From: a virus
Length of the DNA stretch: 22,115 nucleotides
Virus record (IMG/VR): IMGVR_UViG_3300012920_004308
Coordinates: 1 to 22,115 of that record
Reading direction: 5' to 3' (one strand)
How positions within the stretch are numbered: the stretch's first letter is position 1; every line of letters starts with the position of its first letter. A program made the position numbers and the translations under genes. The notes beneath the pieces were generated by a model that made no database searches, was not told the DNA's origin, and saw only the letters and a program-made list of their open reading frames with translations. This document shows, piece after piece, positions 14,170 to 19,564 of the stretch.

Positions 14170-14598
14170 ATGGCATACTCAAAGCAGGTCGTCGATAGGT
14201 TTGAATCTGTATTAAATAACCCAGAGAAACATGCGGTTGGAAGATTCGATCCGAAAGACCCTATGGTTGCTACAGGAATGACAGGCGCTCCAGCCTGCGG
14301 CGATGTCATGAAACTTCAATTAAAATTAGATCTAGATGAAAGGATCGAAGATGTCAAATTTAAAACCTATGGATGCGGTTCTGCTATCGCGTCATCGACG
14401 ATGTTTGTTGAAATGCTTAAAGGTAAAACAATTACAGAAGCAAAACAAATTAAAGATAAAGACATTGCAGCAGCTCTTGAATTACCTCCAATCAAATTAC
14501 ATTGTTCAGTCTTAGCAGAGGACAGCATTAAGAAAGCCATAGAAAATTGGGAAGAAAAATCATCTCATAGAAGGCACAACTATGCTAGAACTAACTGA
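14170..14598 (+). CDS. iscU: Iron-sulfur cluster scaffold IscU-like protein
   Basis: Encodes 142 residues aligning along the whole IscU/NifU-N fold. The three cluster cysteines are Cys43 (APACGDVM), Cys69 (YGCGSAIASS) and Cys112 (KLHCSVLAED), with the regulatory Asp45 and His111 kept. LPPIK at 105-109 corresponds to the LPPVK chaperone-binding motif, so interaction with host HscA is plausible. No cysteine desulfurase is nearby; sulfur would have to come from host IscS or SufS. It is behind a late promoter and overlaps the IscA gene by 17 bases. Functionally complete by motif. Confidence 0.93.
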   Translation: MAYSKQVVDRFESVLNNPEKHAVGRFDPKDPMVATGMTGAPACGDVMKLQLKLDLDERIEDVKFKTYGCGSAIASSTMFVEMLKGKTITEAKQIKDKDIAAALELPPIKLHCSVLAEDSIKKAIENWEEKSSHRRHNYARTN

Positions 14599-14899
14599 CA
14601 ATGCTATTAAACAATTCTTAATTAAAACAGAAGAAAAGGGTAATGACACTATTCGTGTAGGTATAACCGGTGGAGGTTGTGCTGGATATGAATATGTTTT
14701 AGATTATGCTGATTCAGTACATGATGATGACCATGTATTAGACTTTGGTAAGTTTATTGTTGTTATAGACCCAACTTCTATACCTTATTTACAAGGTTCT
14801 ACACTCGATTACGTCACAGAGGGAATAAACTCCCAATTCAAATTTGCAAACCCAAACGTCCAAATGGCATGCGGATGTGGGGTTTCTATTCAATTCTAA
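14582..14899 (+). CDS. A-type iron-sulfur carrier (IscA/ErpA-like)
   Basis: Encodes 105 residues with the A-type carrier signature: GGGCAGYEY (Cys33) and the C-terminal ACGCGVS (Cys97, Cys99), the three cluster or iron ligands. Length is typical of IscA (about 107). It overlaps the IscU gene, so scaffold and carrier are made together late in infection, perhaps to mature a Fe-S protein of the virion or of host metabolism. Whether it is IscA, ErpA or SufA-like cannot be decided by eye. Confidence 0.93.
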   Translation: MLELTDNAIKQFLIKTEEKGNDTIRVGITGGGCAGYEYVLDYADSVHDDDHVLDFGKFIVVIDPTSIPYLQGSTLDYVTEGINSQFKFANPNVQMACGCGVSIQF

Positions 14900-14911
14900 C
14901 CCAAAAACTTT

Positions 14912-14919
14912 TATAAATA
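14912..14919 (+). promoter_or_regulatory. T4-type late promoter for the curli/cyclase operon
   Basis: Exact TATAAATA in the 25-base gap after IscA. By T4 geometry (box at -13 to -6) transcription begins on the A of the ATG at 14925. It is the only clear promoter ahead of the chain of overlapping genes that runs to 21393. Confidence 0.8.
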
Positions 14920-14924
14920 GATGC

Positions 14925-15221
14925 ATGGAAGATATTTTTGGATTGATTGTGGATGTTGGTTTGCCTATTGCAGGTGCACTACTATCTGGCTTTTTTATAT
15001 TTTTAATAATAAAACAAATATTAGGTGGGGTTTTAGACCAAATTGATACTCTAAACATGTTTAGTAAAAGTCTAGAAAACAGAGTTAGGGCTATGAATAA
15101 TGATATGATTAAGATTGATATGTTAGTTTCATCGGCTTTAGAATTACGACCTGATATAGAGCGAGTAGCTCGCGCAGAAAATTTTGTTGAAGACGGCAAA
15201 TTAGATTCGAGGAGAGATTAA
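14925..15221 (+). CDS. Membrane protein with coiled coil, paralogue A
   Basis: Encodes 98 residues from the ATG on the predicted transcription start. A transmembrane helix (about 7-33, VDVGLPIAGALLSGFFIFLI) is followed by a helical, coiled-coil-prone region with RVRAMNNDMIKIDMLV. It aligns without gaps over about 67 residues to the next gene's product, so the pair arose by tandem duplication. The short N-terminus, single membrane span and position after lysozyme and before an outer-membrane channel would suit a holin-like or envelope-scaffold role; this is inference. Its stop overlaps the next start by one base. Confidence 0.7.
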   Translation: MEDIFGLIVDVGLPIAGALLSGFFIFLIIKQILGGVLDQIDTLNMFSKSLENRVRAMNNDMIKIDMLVSSALELRPDIERVARAENFVEDGKLDSRRD

Positions 15222-15496
15222 TGGAAGAGATTGCATTAAGTCAAGATCCTACAATCGTGACCCTAATTAATGATTATGGGTTTCCTGTGGTTGCTCTCGT
15301 TGGTCTAGGTTATTTTGTATATTATATTTGGACGTTTGTATCAGAAGAACTAGAACCTAAAATAGAAGAAATGCACTTCCAGTTAATAAGAGTAATCGAT
15401 CAGGTTCGAATGCTCGATAATGATCTAATCAGACTTCAACAAAAGGTTGATACTGTATTAGAATATAAAGAGAATGAGAGGAAAAAGAATGAATAA
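15221..15496 (+). CDS. Membrane protein with coiled coil, paralogue B
   Basis: Encodes 91 residues: an acidic N-terminus, a membrane helix (NDYGFPVVALVGLGYFVYYI, about 17-36), then a charged helix with QVRMLDNDLIRLQQKVDTVL. Shared with the preceding gene are the (V/Y)G(L/F)P turn, the Gly-x-Phe helix end and the VR..(N/D)ND(M/L)I segment. The GAGGAGAG before the ATG gives a strong ribosome-binding site. Small phage proteins of this shape include putative holins; a heteromeric pair with paralogue A is possible. Confidence 0.7.
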   Translation: MEEIALSQDPTIVTLINDYGFPVVALVGLGYFVYYIWTFVSEELEPKIEEMHFQLIRVIDQVRMLDNDLIRLQQKVDTVLEYKENERKKNE

Positions 15497-16046
15497 GAAT
15501 TTTCATATTAATTTTAGCCCAATATACTTTTTACTTGTTTTTTGTTTTTTAACATTTGTTGCAGAAACAAAGGCAGATGAATTAGTACACGAATTTAAGA
15601 ATCCATCGTTTTCTGGAATTGGTACTTCAGCCCATTATTTAACTGTGGAGAACCAGGAAAAATCCAGAAGAGACGCTATAAGAGATGATATCGAAGCAGC
15701 TTTAAAACAAGCTGAAAGAGATGCAGAAAATACTACATTAGCTAAATTTATTCGTAATTTAGAAAGTAGAATATATGCACAATTAAGTAAACAATTAGTT
15801 GAAAGTTTATTCCAAACATGTAGCGCAGAAGCTATAGCAGCTGGAACATGTACAGAAACAACATTTGGTAGTTTTGTTTTAGAAGGTAATACAATTACAT
15901 ATCAAAAAACACAATGTGATGCTTCACTATATGCTTGTACACAGGGAGATGATGTTATTATAATGACAATCTTAGCTGAAGATGGAACAGAAACAACAAT
16001 CGTAATACCAATCGGAGCTGGAACGGCCGGACAAGGAAATGGTTAA
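15489..16046 (+). CDS. csgF: CsgF-like curli assembly factor
   Basis: In curli systems CsgF docks in the outer-membrane CsgG channel and helps anchor the fibre. The start at 15489 follows AGAGGAA and gives 185 residues; a start at 15474 adds five. Residues 1-30 are a signal peptide ending near TKA-DE. The mature N-terminus VHEFKNPSFSGIG matches the CsgG-inserting segment of CsgF (in E. coli FQFRNPNFGG), then comes an Asn-Gln-rich stretch, a helical TTLAKFIRNLESRIYAQLSK, and a C-terminal beta part (FGSFVLEGNTITYQ, DVIIMTILAEDGTETTIVIP). It is longer than E. coli CsgF (138), with a helical insertion about residues 45-75 and four extra cysteines. It overlaps csgG by eight bases, supporting a functional pair. 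Confidence 0.85.
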   Translation: MNKNFHINFSPIYFLLVFCFLTFVAETKADELVHEFKNPSFSGIGTSAHYLTVENQEKSRRDAIRDDIEAALKQAERDAENTTLAKFIRNLESRIYAQLSKQLVESLFQTCSAEAIAAGTCTETTFGSFVLEGNTITYQKTQCDASLYACTQGDDVIIMTILAEDGTETTIVIPIGAGTAGQGNG

Positions 16047-16989
16047 GAAACTTACAACGCTTGGAGTATTAATATTCTTAATACAAGGATGTGCTTCAAT
16101 AGTTCCACCAAATGGATTAGACGCAAGAGATTGTGTTAAAGGATTTGCGTGTGTAGAAGGACCGGAAGTGGTTGTAATGCCTACACATGAAGAATTAAAG
16201 AATTTACCATCACCAGAAAAACCAGTTATTGTAGCTGTATACAAATACATGGATAAGACTGGACAAAGAAAACAGAAAGGTAATGTTGCAATGTTTAGTA
16301 CTGCCGTATCACAAGGTGGTGAAACAATGTTAATTGATGCGCTAAAAAGTGCAGGTGATGGAACATGGTTTAGAGTGGTAGAAAGAGTAGGATTAGATCA
16401 TCTTACTCGTGAACGTCAAATAGTTCGAACCACTAGAGAACAATATGGAGAAGAAGATGCTACAGGTCTTGCTCCATTATTGTTTGCAGGAATTATTCTC
16501 GAAGGCGGTATCATAGGATTTGATACTAACATAGAGACAGGAGGGGTGGGAGCTAGAACTTTCGGCATTGGATACTCACAACAATACCGAAGAGATATAG
16601 TTACTGTTTCCCTCCGAGCAGTGAGTACATTAACAGGAGAGATTCTGCTTAATGTCCAAACATCAAAAACTATCCTTTCATTAGCGGATGGCTATGATGT
16701 TTTTAAATTCGTTGATATGGACACCCAATTGATAGAGATTGAAGATGGGATGACAGAGAACGAATCAGTGACACGGTCGCTTCGCTCAACTATAGAAGCT
16801 GCAGTGTTAGAATTAATTTACCAGGGTGATGAACGAGGATATTGGGAAATTGATTGGCCAGTGAATAAAGTAATAGAAGACAAAGTCGAAGAAATTATGG
16901 ACGAAGCCGAAATTATTTACAGTGCACCGGTCGATGAACTACCAGAAGAGGTTCCCACCCCTGAAAATATAGAGGATATACGAGGATGA
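16039..16989 (+). CDS. csgG: CsgG-like curli secretion channel lipoprotein
   Basis: CsgG forms a nonameric outer-membrane channel that exports curlin subunits. The 316-residue product has a lipoprotein signal with lipobox LIQGC (Cys18) and the full CsgG core: LPSPEKPVIVAVYKYMDKTG (56-75), FSTAVSQGGETML (86-98), WFRVVERVGLDHLTRERQIV (110-129), ILEGGIIGFDTNIETGGVGA (153-172), FGIGYSQQYRRD and TGEILLNVQTSKTILS. Phe86 corresponds to the Phe56 of the E. coli constriction, while its neighbouring Tyr and Asn are not kept. Differences include a longer linker after the lipid Cys with two extra cysteines and an acidic C-terminal tail of about 45 residues. The E. coli protein is 277 residues. Its 3' end supplies the GAGG ribosome-binding site of the first curlin-like gene. 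Confidence 0.95.
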   Translation: MVKKLTTLGVLIFLIQGCASIVPPNGLDARDCVKGFACVEGPEVVVMPTHEELKNLPSPEKPVIVAVYKYMDKTGQRKQKGNVAMFSTAVSQGGETMLIDALKSAGDGTWFRVVERVGLDHLTRERQIVRTTREQYGEEDATGLAPLLFAGIILEGGIIGFDTNIETGGVGARTFGIGYSQQYRRDIVTVSLRAVSTLTGEILLNVQTSKTILSLADGYDVFKFVDMDTQLIEIEDGMTENESVTRSLRSTIEAAVLELIYQGDERGYWEIDWPVNKVIEDKVEEIMDEAEIIYSAPVDELPEEVPTPENIEDIRG

Positions 16990-17714
16990 AAATGTTTAAC
17001 AGATATATCGCATTTTTATTTTTATTATGCCCTGTGGTTTTGTATGCCGGAACAAATGATAACGAAATCAAGCTTGACCAATCTGGAGATACACTTAAAT
17101 TATACGTAGACCAAATAGGATACGGTAATAAGATTTGTGGAACTATCTCAAGTGGAGCTTGTGCTAGTGATTGGGTGTTAACCGGTAATACCGTAACAAT
17201 GGATATTGATATGATTGGTAACTTGAACCAAGTCTTCGGACCAACTCTCTTTGATAGTACTGATGTAGATTTAAAATTTACAGGTAATAGTAATATCTGG
17301 GATTGGAACGTAGGTTATGGTGGTAGTGCTGATAGCTCAGTATTAGATGTAGAAATTACTGGAAGTTCAAATACTTTCGATATAGACTGGGGTTATTCAG
17401 CTTCAGCAGAAAGATTGGATTTTGATTTAGATATAACAGGTGGTTCTAACGTTTGGAACATCGATATTGAAAACGATGACGCAACTTGGAACGTAGATGT
17501 TATAGGAAGTTCTAATAACTTTGTTACGTCAATGTCAGACGGTGCTTATAATTCCCTTACTATGGAATATATAGGTTCTAATGGAGACATTGATATAATA
17601 CAATCTTCCGGAACATGCCCAACAGGCGTAACTGGATGTTATGGTGTTATAAGTGCAGACTTTGATTCAGAAAATGCAGTCATTGACATTAAGCAAAAAG
17701 ATACTGGCGACTAG
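16986..17714 (+). CDS. Secreted curlin-like repeat protein 1
   Basis: Encodes 242 residues with a signal peptide ending near VLYA-GT. The mature part has imperfect repeats of about 20-30 residues, alternating hydrophobic/Asp strands with G-x-x-N turns: VDQIGYGNK, MDIDMIGNLNQ, DLKFTGNSNIW, DVEITGSSNTF, DLDITGGSNVW, NVDVIGSSNNF, ending IDIIQSSG and IDIKQK. This is the strand-turn pattern of curlins (CsgA/CsgB), but most of the stacking Gln residues are replaced by Asp or Thr. It is the likely export client of the adjacent CsgG and could form an amyloid-like beta-solenoid. It overlaps csgG by four bases and the FecR gene by 41. Confidence 0.75.
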   Translation: MKMFNRYIAFLFLLCPVVLYAGTNDNEIKLDQSGDTLKLYVDQIGYGNKICGTISSGACASDWVLTGNTVTMDIDMIGNLNQVFGPTLFDSTDVDLKFTGNSNIWDWNVGYGGSADSSVLDVEITGSSNTFDIDWGYSASAERLDFDLDITGGSNVWNIDIENDDATWNVDVIGSSNNFVTSMSDGAYNSLTMEYIGSNGDIDIIQSSGTCPTGVTGCYGVISADFDSENAVIDIKQKDTGD

Positions 17715-18825
17715 TTTACTAGTCTTTAGTTCTTTTACTTTTGCAAATGATATTGGCGATATAACAGAACACAAGGGCAGTGGTGGAATTACTCGCGAAG
17801 GTGAGAGTTTTACCACTGAACTTGGATTAGGTATTCAGCAAATGGATGCCATTGAAACGGTTAAAGGCCGTATGAAATTAACTTTTCTGGATGATACGGT
17901 ATTAAGATTAGTAGAACATACAGAAGTTGTACTAACTAAATATTATTTCGACCCAGATAATACTAAGAATAATTCCCTTGCTATGAATTTTGTAGCTGGA
18001 ACTGCAAGATTCGCAACAGGTGGAATAGGTTTAGTACCAAAAGAAAATATTGTTATTACAACTCCAACAGCAACGATTGGGGTTAGAGGAACAGATTTTA
18101 CGACTACTGTGGATGAATTGGGAAGGAGCTTAGTTATCCTTCTTCCAGAAACAGAATGTACAATAGATGGTGATTGTTCTCCATCTGGAATGATTACAGT
18201 AACTAATGAAGGAGGAACTGTAACATTAGAAGAAGCATACCAAGCAACAATGGTTTCTAGTTATGATAAAATTCCAACTGAACCAGTTGTATTGGAAAAT
18301 ATAAATTTAAATATGATAGACAATATGTTTATCGTGAGTCCACCTGATGAAATTGAAGAAAGAGAAAATGAGAGACGCGCTAGAACTGGGAGTACTAATA
18401 ATAATCTTCTGGATTTCACTGATCTCGATACAGACTACTTAGCAGAAGATTATTTAGCTGAGGACGATTTAGAGTTTAGCGAACTCGATATGGACTTGCT
18501 GGATGTAGATTTTCTACAAGACGTTTTGGTAACCATCGAAGAGGTTAATATATTAAAACGTAGTACCCAAGCCGCTGAACGTGGTGCAGGAGCAGCAAAC
18601 ATAACTGGAACAAATGTAGGATTTGATAAAGACACACAATATAATACTATAATAGATCAGGGTGCTGGACAAATTTGGTTCTATAGAGAAGTAAATGGAA
18701 TTATATCCGTAAGAATACCTATAGATAGTAATACAACATTGAGGAGCGAAAATGAAGGTAAAGAAAACCTTATTACTGTTGGCGATGGTCAGTCTATCGT
18801 TATCATCATACGTCAAGGCGGGTGA
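17674..18825 (+). CDS. Periplasmic FecR-domain protein
   Basis: From ATG 17674 (an upstream GTG at 17653 is possible) it encodes 383 residues with a signal peptide ending SFTFA-ND. The FecR domain spans about 54-145: GIQQMDAIETVKGRMKLTFL, TVLRLVEHTEVVLTKYYFDP, MNFVAGTARFATGG and the hallmark ITTPTATIGVRGTDF. After it come two cysteines (CTIDGDC), an acidic stretch with a tandem DYLAE repeat, and a C-terminal beta-rich part ending in IIIRQGG. In bacteria such secreted FecR proteins are often encoded beside CHASE2-domain cyclases and are thought to signal to them. No TonB receptor or ECF sigma factor is present. Its ends overlap both curlin-like genes, by 41 and 74 bases. Confidence 0.88.
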   Translation: MQSLTLSKKILATSLLVFSSFTFANDIGDITEHKGSGGITREGESFTTELGLGIQQMDAIETVKGRMKLTFLDDTVLRLVEHTEVVLTKYYFDPDNTKNNSLAMNFVAGTARFATGGIGLVPKENIVITTPTATIGVRGTDFTTTVDELGRSLVILLPETECTIDGDCSPSGMITVTNEGGTVTLEEAYQATMVSSYDKIPTEPVVLENINLNMIDNMFIVSPPDEIEERENERRARTGSTNNNLLDFTDLDTDYLAEDYLAEDDLEFSELDMDLLDVDFLQDVLVTIEEVNILKRSTQAAERGAGAANITGTNVGFDKDTQYNTIIDQGAGQIWFYREVNGIISVRIPIDSNTTLRSENEGKENLITVGDGQSIVIIIRQGG

Positions 18826-19564
18826 TGAACATAACCACGTAGATATAGACCAAGTTGGTTCTTCAGATAATTTTAATCTAGGAATCGAACAAGTTGGCTT
18901 TGAGAATCTAATTAGATTTTCTTTTAGTCATAGTGGTAATGAAGTAGATCTTTTACAATATGGAAATAAAAACTATATTGGTTTCACTGATGCGTGGGGT
19001 TCTGGTTATAGTTGGGGTGGAGACTTAGACGGATTAGATAATGAAATAGATATTCGTCAGAAATGTTCTGCAGCATCTTGTAATGATAATGACTTCCAAT
19101 TCCATATTTTAGGTGATGATAATGTTGTAAAGTTTGGTCAAGGATATAGTTTAAATGATAGTACAACCCCAACCTGGAATTATGACGGAAACGAACCAGG
19201 TGGAAACTTTGTAAGATTAGATATTCATGGCGATAATAATACATTTATTGGAAGTCAAAAAATGGATACAAGTACTGTATCACATTCCATTATTGCAAAT
19301 ATATACACAGACAATAACGATGTATATGTAAGACAAGCACAAAATGGAAATAAAAGTTTTACTATGACAATTAGAAACGCTGATGGTAATGATGTATATG
19401 TTAACCAAAGAGATAACGGTGCGCACACTGCAACTGTAAATTTATTAGGAACACAACCAACAGATCTTACCCTAATACAAAAAGGTGGAACAACACAATC
19501 ATATACATTATCTCAGAATTGTGTTACAGTTGGCGGATGTACAATTAGCGTTACACAAGAATGA
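18752..19564 (+). CDS. Secreted curlin-like repeat protein 2
   Basis: Encodes 270 residues with a signal peptide ending near VKA-GD. The ATG follows GAGGAG (18741-18746) and lies inside the FecR gene, so the signal peptide is coded in a second frame over FecR's C-terminus. Curlin-like units are clearer than in the first protein, with Gln kept: VDIDQVGSSDNFNLGIEQVG, EVDLLQYGNKN, NEIDIRQK, DVYVRQAQNGN, DVYVNQRDNGA, LTLIQKGG and a terminal ISVTQE. It could be the nucleator or major subunit of a fibre exported through CsgG. It overlaps the cyclase gene by four bases. Confidence 0.8.
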   Translation: MKVKKTLLLLAMVSLSLSSYVKAGDEHNHVDIDQVGSSDNFNLGIEQVGFENLIRFSFSHSGNEVDLLQYGNKNYIGFTDAWGSGYSWGGDLDGLDNEIDIRQKCSAASCNDNDFQFHILGDDNVVKFGQGYSLNDSTTPTWNYDGNEPGGNFVRLDIHGDNNTFIGSQKMDTSTVSHSIIANIYTDNNDVYVRQAQNGNKSFTMTIRNADGNDVYVNQRDNGAHTATVNLLGTQPTDLTLIQKGGTTQSYTLSQNCVTVGGCTISVTQE

